A stretch of DNA of 64,000 bases from an uncultured Bacteroidota bacterium (GTDB lineage: Bacteria; Bacteroidota; Bacteroidia; Flavobacteriales; Flavobacteriaceae): contig CACMVZ010000002.1 of NCBI GenBank assembly GCA_902617285.1, positions 60,010-124,009 on the forward strand. Reading direction: 5' to 3'. Under the pieces are notes generated by a model that searched no databases, was not told where the DNA came from, and was given only the letters and a program-made list of their open reading frames with translations. Of this stretch, positions 1 through 8,492 are shown one piece after another. Numbering within the stretch: the first letter of the stretch is position 1; the number at the start of each line of letters is the position of its first letter. Both the position numbers and the translations under genes were made by a program.

Positions 1-1667
1 ATGGAGCTGGCTATGCAAGTATAAAATTTGACTTAAACCCAGGACAAAAATATTTTTATAGAGTAAGATCATTTGAACAACAGGCAATTCACTCAATCTT
101 TAAAAAGATTAATAAAAAAATTAATTCATTTATAAAGTCTGAAAAAATTCAAAAAGGTTCCAACTCATTTTACGAACAAACTCCATTTCTGGGTCAAGTT
201 ATGTTAGGTCATGTAAGATATGGGACATATGGAAAAAATTCTATTGATTATGTTCAACCAATGATGAGACAAAATAATTGGATGAACAGAAATTTAATTC
301 TTGCAGGCAATTTTAATATGACCAATACAGATCAACTATTTCAAAGTTTAGTTAAGTTAGGACAACACCCAAGAGAACAGTCAGATACGATTACTATAAT
401 GGAAAAAATTGGACATTTCTTGGACTCTGAGGTAATTGCAGGATATAATAAATTAAAGAAAAAAGGTGTATCTAAATCTGAAATGCCTCCACTTATCGAA
501 AAGGACTTAAATATTGAGAAAATATTAAAAAAGTCATCAAGGAAGTGGGACGGTGGCTATGTAATAGCCGGTATGATAGGTCATGGAGATTCTTTTGTTA
601 TAAGAGATCCTCACGGAATTAGACCTGCATACTATTTTGAAAATGATGAGGTAATTGCAGTAGCCTCTGAAAGACCAGCTATACAGACTGTTTTTGATGT
701 TACATATTCTCAGATTCATGAGATTCCTAGAGGAAATGCTTTAATAATAAAAAAGAGTGGTACTACTTTATTAAAAGAAATTTTAAAACCAAAAGAAAAA
801 AAATCCTGTTCTTTTGAAAGAATATACTTCTCAAGAGGTTCGGATGCTGATATATACTTGGAAAGAAAAATGCTAGGAAGTCTACTCATTCCTCAGATTG
901 AAAAATCAATTAAAAATGATTATAAGAATACAGTTTTCTCATTTATACCTAATACAGCAGAGGCATCATTTTACGGTTTACTAGAAAAAGCTAAAAAGAA
1001 TAATCTAAGAGTTGAAAAAATTGCAATTAAAGATGCAAAACTGAGAACCTTTATCGCTGCTGATAAAGGAAGAGAGGACCTAGTTGCACATGTTTATGAT
1101 ATAACATATGGTGTTATTAAAAATTCAGATAACCTTGTTATTATAGATGATAGCATTGTTCGAGGTACAACTCTTAGAGAAAGTATCCTGAAAATGTTGG
1201 TAAGGTTAAATCCAAAAAAAATAGTTATTGTATCAAGCGCTCCTCAGATTAGATACCCGGACTGTTATGGAATTGATATGGCAAAAATTGAAGATTTTAT
1301 TGCATTTAGATCAGCTATTGAACTGCATAAAGATAATGGAACAGCAGATAAGATAATTAAAGACACATATGATAAATGTGTTTTATCAAAAGAAAAAGTA
1401 GACTATAAAAAAAATCATGTTAAAAACATCTATAAAGACTTTTCTCCTGAGCAAATATCATCAAAAATGTCAGAGATGTTAATAGATTCTAATTCAAAAA
1501 TTGAATTAGATATAATTTTTCAAAAGGTGGAAAATCTTCATAAAGCTTGTAGCAATCACAAGGGTGATTGGTATTTTACTGGAGATTATCCAACACCAGG
1601 AGGAAATAAAGTTGTTAATCAAGCTTTTATAAACTTTGTTGAAGGAAAATCAGCTAGAGCTTACTAA
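1..1667 (+). CDS. purF: amidophosphoribosyltransferase-like protein (PurF family), 5' truncated by the window edge
   Basis: The frame is open from the first base, so the first ATG in frame (201) is internal; about 554 residues are visible and the N-terminus, including the catalytic Cys of the glutaminase domain, is cut off. The visible start (GAGYASIKFDL) continues a class II glutamine amidotransferase fold, with GHVRYGTYG and LAGNFNMTN as typical glutaminase segments. The C-terminal half is a phosphoribosyltransferase with a clear PRPP-binding motif, VIIDDSIVRGTTL, at about bases 1137-1175. The protein would transfer the amide nitrogen of glutamine to PRPP, the first step of purine synthesis. 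It matches the long PurF-like form (about 630 aa) that I recall as common in Bacteroidota, which may be a paralogue of classical PurF, so the exact role is less sure than the family. A strong hairpin terminator follows. Confidence 0.85.
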   Translation, partial: GAGYASIKFDLNPGQKYFYRVRSFEQQAIHSIFKKINKKINSFIKSEKIQKGSNSFYEQTPFLGQVMLGHVRYGTYGKNSIDYVQPMMRQNNWMNRNLILAGNFNMTNTDQLFQSLVKLGQHPREQSDTITIMEKIGHFLDSEVIAGYNKLKKKGVSKSEMPPLIEKDLNIEKILKKSSRKWDGGYVIAGMIGHGDSFVIRDPHGIRPAYYFENDEVIAVASERPAIQTVFDVTYSQIHEIPRGNALIIKKSGTTLLKEILKPKEKKSCSFERIYFSRGSDADIYLERKMLGSLLIPQIEKSIKNDYKNTVFSFIPNTAEASFYGLLEKAKKNNLRVEKIAIKDAKLRTFIAADKGREDLVAHVYDITYGVIKNSDNLVIIDDSIVRGTTLRESILKMLVRLNPKKIVIVSSAPQIRYPDCYGIDMAKIEDFIAFRSAIELHKDNGTADKIIKDTYDKCVLSKEKVDYKKNHVKNIYKDFSPEQISSKMSEMLIDSNSKIELDIIFQKVENLHKACSNHKGDWYFTGDYPTPGGNKVVNQAFINFVEGKSARAY

Positions 1668-1773
1668 TCTATAACAAAAAATAATTACTAAATAAGTTTT
1701 ATTTATTTAAAAAAAATCCTAAATTGGTTATACCAGAACATAAGTAGGTTAAGTTCATGGTAAGATTTGGGGC

Positions 1774-1800
1774 AAAAAAGGGGATTCTTCCCCTTTTTTT
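1774..1800. terminator. bidirectional Rho-independent terminator between purF-like gene and sod
   Basis: An A-run and GGGGA, a TTC loop, then TCCCC and a T-run form a short GC stem flanked by A and T tracts on both sides. It can therefore stop transcription of the purF-like gene on the plus strand and of sod on the minus strand. The rest of the 131-base gap (1668-1773) shows nothing recognisable. Confidence 0.85.
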
Positions 1801-2398
1801 ATTGTAAAAACTTTTTATTCACCTCTTCCCAATTAATTACGTTAAAGAATGCATTTATATAATCAGGTCTTCTGTTTTGATAATTTAAGTAATATGCATG
1901 TTCCCAAACATCAAGACATAAAATAGGAACACCTCCACAGCCATTTGGCATTAAAGGATTGTCTTGATTTGCAGTAGAGCATATTTCAAATTTACCATCA
2001 GTATGAGCGCATAACCATGCCCATCCTGAACCAAATCTTGTAGCAGCCGCTTTACTGAACTCATCTTTAAAATTTTCGAATGAACCAAAATTTGAATTTA
2101 TAGACTCACCTATTTCTCCAGCTGGATTTCCACCACAGTTTGGTCCCATTATTTCCCAAAATAGATTATGATTATAATAACCACCACCATTATTTCTTAA
2201 TCCACTGTTATTAAGGTCAAGAGATTTAAGAATCTCTTCAATACTCTTACCTTCATTTTCAGTACCTGAAATGATATTATTGAGATTATTTGTATAACCA
2301 TTATGGTGTTTCCCATAATGGATTTCCATAGTTTTTGCATCTATGTTTGGTTCTAATGCATCAAAAGCATAATTTAATTTAGGTAATTCAAAAGCCAT
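1799..2398 (-). CDS. sodA: superoxide dismutase, Mn/Fe type
   Basis: Converts superoxide to oxygen and hydrogen peroxide in the cytoplasm. The 199-aa length is usual for the family. The metal ligands are visible: His in IHYGKHH (about residue 27), His in YYNHNLFW (about 80), and Asp and His in [19 protein letters not shown] (about 163 and 167). The GGGYYNH segment and the Gln in TANQDNPLM resemble manganese or cambialistic enzymes more than strict iron enzymes; metal use cannot be settled from sequence. No signal peptide. It has its own strong promoter (TTG-N19-TAATTTTG) and is divergent from the helicase-nuclease gene. Confidence 0.95.
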   Translation of the reverse strand: MAFELPKLNYAFDALEPNIDAKTMEIHYGKHHNGYTNNLNNIISGTENEGKSIEEILKSLDLNNSGLRNNGGGYYNHNLFWEIMGPNCGGNPAGEIGESINSNFGSFENFKDEFSKAAATRFGSGWAWLCAHTDGKFEICSTANQDNPLMPNGCGGVPILCLDVWEHAYYLNYQNRRPDYINAFFNVINWEEVNKKFLQ

Positions 2399-2411
2399 AA
2401 TTTTTTTTTTA

Positions 2412-2441
2412 CAAAATTAGGATTATTTTGTTAAGTATCAA
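2412..2441 (-). promoter_or_regulatory. sodA promoter, Bacteroidota consensus
   Basis: On the minus strand TTG (2441-2439) is followed after exactly 19 bases by TAATTTTG (2419-2412), a full match to the TTG / TAnnTTTG elements of Bacteroidota housekeeping promoters. The start codon lies 13 bases downstream of the -7 element, so the leader would be very short. Confidence 0.75.
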
Positions 2442-2450
2442 TAATCATAA

Positions 2451-5400
2451 ATGAGCTACTCTTATAAAATCATTAACTCATCTGCAGGTTCAGGTAAAAC
2501 ATTCTACCTAGCAATTGAGTTTATAGCTCAACTAATAAATTCAAAAAAAGATGATCATTATAAGTCCATGCTTGCGTTAACATTTACTAATAAAGCATCT
2601 GCTGAAATGAAAGACAGAATTTTATCTTATCTAAATATTATAGTAAATGAAAATGAAAATGTTATAATCGATATAGTTTCAAACAAAACCACTCTTAATA
2701 AATTAGAAATTAAAGAAAAGGCTTTCACAATTCTAGAAAACATTCTTCTTAACTATTCAAGTTTCAATGTCATGACTATTGACAGTTTTACAAATAATAT
2801 CCTAAAGTCATTTAAACCTGAGTCAGATATTGAAAAAGATTATTTGGTTGAACTAGATAGTATGGTTTATATTGATCAAGCGATTGATGGTATTTTCGTG
2901 GATATTAATGATGATAACTATTTAAAGAATCAATTAATAGAGTTTGCAAGATTCAAAACAACAATAAATAAAAGCTGGGATATCTCTCATGATTTAAGGG
3001 AATTTATTGTTTTAATTGATAAAGAATCAAATAGAGATCAGATTCAATACTTCAGTCAAAAGAATAAAGAGTTTTTTTCTCAAATGAAATTAAAGGTTAA
3101 TAACCTCAAGAATGAGAAGAAAGAATATTTAAGGGATGTAGCAAAAAAGAGTATAGAATTAATATCAAATAATGACCTTGATTTTGGCGATTTTAGGGGA
3201 AGTTATCTCCCAAATTATTTGAACAATATAATCTTCAATGATGAACTTTACATAAATGAGTCTATATCTAAATCACTCAATGGTGAGACAAGTTTATATA
3301 ACAAATCTCTAAGCAATAGTAAGTCTGATATAATTGAAAAAATAAGAATTTCGTTACTAGATAATTACAATGAAATAAACAAAACAATATTAGACGTATT
3401 TATTTTAAATTCATTTCTATCTCATTTACCGTCACTATCTCTAATAAACTTATTTGAAAATAAGATTAATAAAATTCAAAGTGATAATAACACGAAATTA
3501 ATTTCTAAATTTAATTCTGAATTAAATTCACTTGTTAAGTCAAATGATGCTCCATTAATTTATGAGAAGCTAGGCTCAAGATTTTCAAATTTTTTTATTG
3601 ATGAATTTCAAGATACTTCAGAGCTTCAGTGGGAAAATTTAATTCCTCTAATTTCTAATTCAATTCAAAGTGAGTCTCATGATGGCACTAAAGGTTCTTT
3701 ATTAATTGTTGGAGATCCAAAACAATCAATTTATAGGTGGAGAGGGAGTAGAATAAATCAATTTGTGAATCTTATTCTTGGAGAATCCAATCCATTCTAT
3801 ATAAATCCAGAAATAGAAACAATTGACACAAATTACAGGAGTTTAAAAAATATAGTTGATTTTAATTCTGAGTTTTTCTCCCACTTGACAAATAGCCTAG
3901 ATTTAAAAATATACAATTCAAATCTTTTAAATTTCAAACAAAAATCAACAAAAAAAGAAGACGGTTATGTTGAAATAGAATTATGTGATTCAGACACTTT
4001 CTATGAAAAGATTAAAAATCAAATACTGGATTTATTAAATCGTGGATATCTTCCTTCAGATATTATAGTTTTAGTTAGAAAAAATAAATATGCAAAAGAG
4101 TTAATACTTAATATTGATTCACCAGATTTTGATCTAGTCTCAAGTGATATTTTGCAGATAAAAAATTCAGAAATTGTTCAATTTGTTATTTCAATATTTA
4201 AGTTAAGTATCTATGGAAATAATTATAGTGAAAGAAAAAATATTGTTGAATTTCTGTATAAAAAAAACTATTTTGAAGGAGATTATCTCACACTAAATGA
4301 TTGTTTCTTTGACAATCTCAATAAGGTAAATATTTATGATTTCCTTAGTAGGATTTCAAAAGAAAAATTTGATTTAAACTATTTTCTAAGACTTAATGTT
4401 TTAGACTCTGTTAAATATTGTTGCTCAATATTTGAAATTGATTTAAATAATATTTTTTTGGTAGCATTTATAGATAACATATTTGAATTTCTTGAAAAAT
4501 CTAATGACTCAGTAGATGAGTATTTAAATTATTGGACTAAAAATTTAGATAAAATAAATCTTAGTCTTCCCGATGATCAAAAGTCAGTATGTATATCAAC
4601 AATTCATAAATCTAAGGGTCTTGAATATCCTGCAGTAATACTTCCAATATATAATGATAAGTTAGATGAAAATAGTTTTAATGATTCTTTATGGATCTAT
4701 GAACCTTTCAGTGAAATTGAATCTTTAAAGTGGATGTTAATTAAAAGGATAAAAGACTTGAATCAAAATGGGCATAACCTTAAAGAAGTATATGACAGTT
4801 CAGTTCTAAATAACTATATTGATTCAATCAATCTTTTATACGTTGCATTTACTAGGGCTGAACAAGAGCTTTATATTTTAGCAAATAACAATAAAGTAAC
4901 CCCTAACAGTATATCTTTCCTTATTAAAGAGTTTCTGGATTACAAGTCATGTAAAAATAATTTTTCGTTTGGAAAAAAAATAAAATCTGATATTAGGTCA
5001 GATAATAAAGAAAAATTAGACTTAAGTGGTAAAATAAAAATTATATCAACTTCAGGAAATGTCAGTCAAGCTAAATATATTTCTGATACCCTTTCAACAA
5101 TATACAATAAAAATAATACAGCAAAAGTATATGTCTTTTTTAGCAATCATAAATTAGCTAATCTAGTGAACCTCTTTAATTCAAATTATATAAGTATGTC
5201 ATCAAACTATCATATTTTGGATTATGATAATTCAAAATATGATCATGTCATAATTAGTAATATGAATGAAGGTTTATTCCCATTTCATAAGATAAATAAT
5301 GATCATGTGTCTGAAACAAAAAAAAAGGAATTTGAAAACTTGAACCTAATTGAGAAGGAAAAAAATATTTCCAATTTATTTTATAGCCTTATTGAAAACT

Positions 5401-6395
5401 CAAAAGAAGTACATCTAACTTTTGATTCAGATCTATCATCACTTATAAACGGTGAAAAAAGTAGATTTATAAAACAACTAGAGCTCTTAGATACAAATTA
5501 TACTATATCTAATAATTCAATATCTCAAAAAATAATATTTGACAATCAAATTAATGAGGAAATAAAACGAGATAAAAGAATTGATCAAAAAATAAATGAT
5601 ATTTTAAAGTTAGGAATTTCAGCATCCACATTAAACTTATTTATTAAGAATCCATATTTATTCTATGAACAAAAAGTTTTAGGAATAGACGATATTGAAG
5701 ATTCAAAATATTTAAATTATATGGATCAAGGAACATTGATTCATGAGGTAATTGAAAAACTATATAGTCCATTTAAACAAATAGATCTTGAGTTAAAGCA
5801 TATTGAAAAAATGAGTAGAAATATAGATAACCAAATTACTGAATCTTTCATTGATCTATATTCCAAGAAACCAGAGGGTAAAAACTTAATTTTTTTAGAA
5901 ATCGTTAAAGACTACATAACTAATATTTTAAATTTTGAAAAAGAACAATTGAATAATAAAAATGCTCATATTAAGATTTTATCATTGGAAGAAAGACTGT
6001 CATCTGAAATTACTGTAAATAATAAAACAGTTAAAATAAACGGTATTATAGATAGAATTGATTTATTTAATGGAAAATTAAGAGTTATTGATTATAAGTC
6101 AGGATTTGTAAATCCATCAATACTAGATATAAAAAATCTACATAAAATTAAATTAGACTACAGATATTCAAATTTGCTACAATTACTTATCTATAAATTA
6201 CTTGTATCAAATAATTATAAAAATCTGGATATTGGCCAAATAGGAATTTATTCAGTGAAAAAAAGCACTTCTCCATTTATTTCAATTAAAAATCATGATC
6301 AAATAAACATAAAAGAGGTAGAAAAACTATTAATTGAGATTATAAAGGATATAATTGAAACAAATGAATTTATTAATACGGAAAATCCTGCATAA
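2451..6395 (+). CDS. single-chain AddA/AddB-like helicase-nuclease (UvrD-type helicase fused to AddB-like C-terminal half)
   Basis: A 1314-aa protein expected to process double-strand DNA ends for recombination. Residues 1-830 are a UvrD/Rep superfamily 1 helicase: Walker A SAGSGKT (11-17), FFIDEFQDT (about 381-389), VGDPKQSIYRWRG (about 420-432), TNYRS (about 460), STIHKSKGLEYPAV (about 715-728) and LLYVAFTRAE (about 795-804). The part after about 840 does not look like an AddA C-terminus. VIISNMNEGLFPF (about 934) and GEKSRFIKQLE (about 1000) resemble the C-terminal half of Bacteroidota AddB. A PD-(D/E)XK nuclease follows, with GTLIHEVIEKLY (about 1093), GIIDRID (about 1199) and VIDYKSG (Asp1214, Lys1216). 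The AddB Cys before the nuclease (CPxxFY) is Asn here (NPYLFY), so an iron-sulfur cluster is unlikely. Normally AddA and AddB are two genes of about 1000 aa each. The 3' end overlaps crtI by 23 bases. Confidence 0.85.
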   Translation: MSYSYKIINSSAGSGKTFYLAIEFIAQLINSKKDDHYKSMLALTFTNKASAEMKDRILSYLNIIVNENENVIIDIVSNKTTLNKLEIKEKAFTILENILLNYSSFNVMTIDSFTNNILKSFKPESDIEKDYLVELDSMVYIDQAIDGIFVDINDDNYLKNQLIEFARFKTTINKSWDISHDLREFIVLIDKESNRDQIQYFSQKNKEFFSQMKLKVNNLKNEKKEYLRDVAKKSIELISNNDLDFGDFRGSYLPNYLNNIIFNDELYINESISKSLNGETSLYNKSLSNSKSDIIEKIRISLLDNYNEINKTILDVFILNSFLSHLPSLSLINLFENKINKIQSDNNTKLISKFNSELNSLVKSNDAPLIYEKLGSRFSNFFIDEFQDTSELQWENLIPLISNSIQSESHDGTKGSLLIVGDPKQSIYRWRGSRINQFVNLILGESNPFYINPEIETIDTNYRSLKNIVDFNSEFFSHLTNSLDLKIYNSNLLNFKQKSTKKEDGYVEIELCDSDTFYEKIKNQILDLLNRGYLPSDIIVLVRKNKYAKELILNIDSPDFDLVSSDILQIKNSEIVQFVISIFKLSIYGNNYSERKNIVEFLYKKNYFEGDYLTLNDCFFDNLNKVNIYDFLSRISKEKFDLNYFLRLNVLDSVKYCCSIFEIDLNNIFLVAFIDNIFEFLEKSNDSVDEYLNYWTKNLDKINLSLPDDQKSVCISTIHKSKGLEYPAVILPIYNDKLDENSFNDSLWIYEPFSEIESLKWMLIKRIKDLNQNGHNLKEVYDSSVLNNYIDSINLLYVAFTRAEQELYILANNNKVTPNSISFLIKEFLDYKSCKNNFSFGKKIKSDIRSDNKEKLDLSGKIKIISTSGNVSQAKYISDTLSTIYNKNNTAKVYVFFSNHKLANLVNLFNSNYISMSSNYHILDYDNSKYDHVIISNMNEGLFPFHKINNDHVSETKKKEFENLNLIEKEKNISNLFYSLIENSKEVHLTFDSDLSSLINGEKSRFIKQLELLDTNYTISNNSISQKIIFDNQINEEIKRDKRIDQKINDILKLGISASTLNLFIKNPYLFYEQKVLGIDDIEDSKYLNYMDQGTLIHEVIEKLYSPFKQIDLELKHIEKMSRNIDNQITESFIDLYSKKPEGKNLIFLEIVKDYITNILNFEKEQLNNKNAHIKILSLEERLSSEITVNNKTVKINGIIDRIDLFNGKLRVIDYKSGFVNPSILDIKNLHKIKLDYRYSNLLQLLIYKLLVSNNYKNLDIGQIGIYSVKKSTSPFISIKNHDQINIKEVEKLLIEIIKDIIETNEFINTENPA

Positions 6396-7842
6396 CAATA
6401 TCTGAGACAATTTTTCCAGATATTAATGATGGAGGTACACCAGGTCCTGGCACAGTAAGTTGACCGGTAAAATAAAGACCCTTAACTTTTTTACTTTTAA
6501 TCTTAGGTTTAAAAATTGAAGTTTGAAATAAAGTGTTAGCTAATCCGTAGGCATTTCCTCTGTATGAATTATAATCACCTATAAAATCTTTTACACAGAA
6601 AGACTTTTTATAGACTATGTGATCTAAAATTTTTTCACCACTAATTTTTTCAATTCTATCAATTACAATTTTAAAATACCTCTCCCTTATTTGATCATTA
6701 TCTTCTAATCCTGGAGCAATCGGTATTAAAATAAAGCAATTTTCATGTCCACTTGGAGCCATATCACTATCTGAAATAGATGGAAAATTCACATAAAAAA
6801 GAGGAGATTCAGGCCACTTTGGATTATCATAAATCTCAGATGCATGTTTGTTAAAATCTACATCAAAAAAGAGATTATGGTGATTTAATTTTTTTACTTT
6901 TTTATCAAGGCCTAAATAGAATAGTAATGAAGAAGGTGCAAAAACTTTCTTTGACCAAAAGCTTTCCGAATAATTTCTAAGTTCTTTAGGTAAAAGAGTT
7001 TCAGTATGGTTATAATCAGCACCACTTATTATGATATCAAATGAAAAAAATTGACCATTGCTTTCAACACCTTTTATTTTATTTGCATCTACAACTAAAC
7101 TATCGACATTATGATTTGACTTTAATTTTACTTTTTTCTCAATAGCAAGCTCAATCATCGATTCAATTACTCTATACATTCCACCTTTTTCTGGAAACCA
7201 AGTTCCAAGTCCAAAATCAGCATGATTCATTATATTATAAAAAGCAGGAGTATTTTCTGGTTTTGCTCCTAAAAATAGAACAGGAAATTCAAGAATTTGA
7301 CGGAGTTTTTTGTTTTTAAAATATTTAGCGACCTCAGACTTTATATTTGTCAAAAAATATCTAATTCTTGTAATTGTTTGAAAGGTAATTAGCTCAAAAA
7401 TTGATATTCCTGGTTTATAAACAATCTTATCCATTGCTATTGAATAATTTTTGTTTGCTTGACTCATAAATTTTTTTAAACTTTTTGAAGCACCTTTTTC
7501 GTGTTCATCAAAAGTTTTACATATTGAATCAATGTCTCCTTTGATTTCTATTGAATCATTTGATCCAAAATAAACAGTATATGCAGGATCTAATTTTTTG
7601 ATATTGTAATAATCACTTACCTTCTTGTTAAAGTCATTAAAATATTTTTCAAAGACATCGGGCATCCAATACCAAGATGGGCCCATATCAAATGTGAATC
7701 CATTGGCTTCAAATTTTCTAGCTCTTCCACCAAATGAAGAGTTTTTTTCAAATACAGTTACATCATAACCCTTATCTGCCAGATAAGTAGCAGCAGAGAT
7801 AGAGGAGAATCCAGAACCAATAATTAGAATTTTTTTAGTCAT
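6373..7842 (-). CDS. crtI: phytoene desaturase, CrtI type
   Basis: FAD-dependent membrane-associated dehydrogenase that desaturates phytoene towards lycopene in carotenoid synthesis. The start chosen (7842) gives MTKKILIIGSGFSS, placing the dinucleotide-binding GxGxxS loop right at the N-terminus as in the family; an upstream in-frame ATG at 7863 would add seven residues. The FAD-binding pattern continues in VFEKNSSFGGRARKF and the MGPSWYWMPDVFEKYF region. The C-terminus has the CrtI signature around FTGQLTVPGPGVPPSLISG (about residues 461-479). Length (489 aa) is usual. Other carotenoid genes are about 11 kb away, so this is a separate unit. Its stop overlaps the end of the convergent helicase-nuclease gene, and its start overlaps a possible 31-codon membrane ORF. 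Confidence 0.93.
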   Translation of the reverse strand: MTKKILIIGSGFSSISAATYLADKGYDVTVFEKNSSFGGRARKFEANGFTFDMGPSWYWMPDVFEKYFNDFNKKVSDYYNIKKLDPAYTVYFGSNDSIEIKGDIDSICKTFDEHEKGASKSLKKFMSQANKNYSIAMDKIVYKPGISIFELITFQTITRIRYFLTNIKSEVAKYFKNKKLRQILEFPVLFLGAKPENTPAFYNIMNHADFGLGTWFPEKGGMYRVIESMIELAIEKKVKLKSNHNVDSLVVDANKIKGVESNGQFFSFDIIISGADYNHTETLLPKELRNYSESFWSKKVFAPSSLLFYLGLDKKVKKLNHHNLFFDVDFNKHASEIYDNPKWPESPLFYVNFPSISDSDMAPSGHENCFILIPIAPGLEDNDQIRERYFKIVIDRIEKISGEKILDHIVYKKSFCVKDFIGDYNSYRGNAYGLANTLFQTSIFKPKIKSKKVKGLYFTGQLTVPGPGVPPSLISGKIVSDIVMQDFPY

Positions 7843-7930
7843 TTTTAGTGGTGACGTAGTCATAAACTATAGACCCAAGGACTACAATCATTGATAGAAT
7901 AACTATAAAAGCAACAAACGATTTACTCAT
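7835..7930 (-). CDS. possible 31-aa single-span membrane protein upstream of crtI
   Basis: A short reading frame begins MSKSFVAFIVILSMIV and contains one clear hydrophobic span (about residues 5-23), ending with a charged tail (YDYVTTKND). Its TAA stop (7837-7835) overlaps the crtI start at 7842 by eight bases, the geometry of translationally coupled genes. It opposes the 5' end of the next plus-strand frame, which supports starting that lipoprotein at 7983. I do not recognise a family. It could be chance in AT-rich DNA, but the amino-acid pattern is that of a real membrane peptide. Confidence 0.4.
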   Translation of the reverse strand: MSKSFVAFIVILSMIVVLGSIVYDYVTTKND

Positions 7931-7982
7931 GTTAAAAATATTGAATGATAAAAGTATAAAATATCGTAGATTTAGTTTAATT

Positions 7983-8492
7983 ATGATTGGAATTTTAGAT
8001 AAGAAATTTTTATTTGCAATAATTATATTAACATCTTGTAATCAAAAAATTGAATCTAATACTGAAACCTCAGTTGATGAAAATCAATTAGATATAATTG
8101 AGTATGAAATTCCTATAACATTTGAAGAAGACTTTGAAACTAAGTACAATTTAGATGATTGGACTGAGTTCAAAATTCTTAAATATAATATTCTAGTTCT
8201 AGCAAATTCAATTTCTGGATATAATGAAAATGATGCAAAATATCTTGAAGATATATTAAATAAATTGGGAAATAACTCAAGAGAGATCTTGAAATCGGAG
8301 TTTGATTTATTTATTAGTAGCCCCGAGATTAAAGGGCGACTTAAGCTACTTGATATTCAAATACAAAAAACCAAACACAATCTATCACAGTTTAATAAGA
8401 GCGAGGGACTGGAAGAACTTAATAAAATTTTTGTTTTTTACAACTACTCAGCTAATATGATAGAATCAATACTAGTAAATTCTATGAATTAG
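7983..8492 (+). CDS. predicted lipoprotein of unknown function
   Basis: I do not recognise a family. The start at 7983 is preferred over an upstream in-frame ATG at 7929 because it gives a normal lipoprotein signal: a lysine-containing N-region (MIGILDKKF), a hydrophobic stretch, and the lipobox LTSC followed by N, about residue 20. The mature part is about 150 aa, acidic at first (TETSVDENQLD, FEEDFETKY) and then predicted mostly helical. It lacks obvious metal or catalytic motifs. It stands alone on the plus strand between crtI and metG, and its last 11 bases overlap the 3' end of metG. Confidence 0.6.
   Translation: MIGILDKKFLFAIIILTSCNQKIESNTETSVDENQLDIIEYEIPITFEEDFETKYNLDDWTEFKILKYNILVLANSISGYNENDAKYLEDILNKLGNNSREILKSEFDLFISSPEIKGRLKLLDIQIQKTKHNLSQFNKSEGLEELNKIFVFYNYSANMIESILVNSMN

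Noticed and set aside
1668..1773. Possible small RNA between the purF-like gene and sod
   Set aside because: A sequence like TAAGATTTGGGG lies before the terminator, but its spacing does not match TAnnTTTG and the transcript would be little more than the terminator hairpin.
2451..6395. Anti-phage defence helicase-nuclease
   Set aside because: Motif set and probable synteny with sod point to AddAB-type housekeeping recombination; no defence genes are nearby.
7929..7982. Upstream start for the lipoprotein at 7929
   Set aside because: It would place 18 polar residues before the signal peptide and overlaps the start of the small ORF on the other strand.
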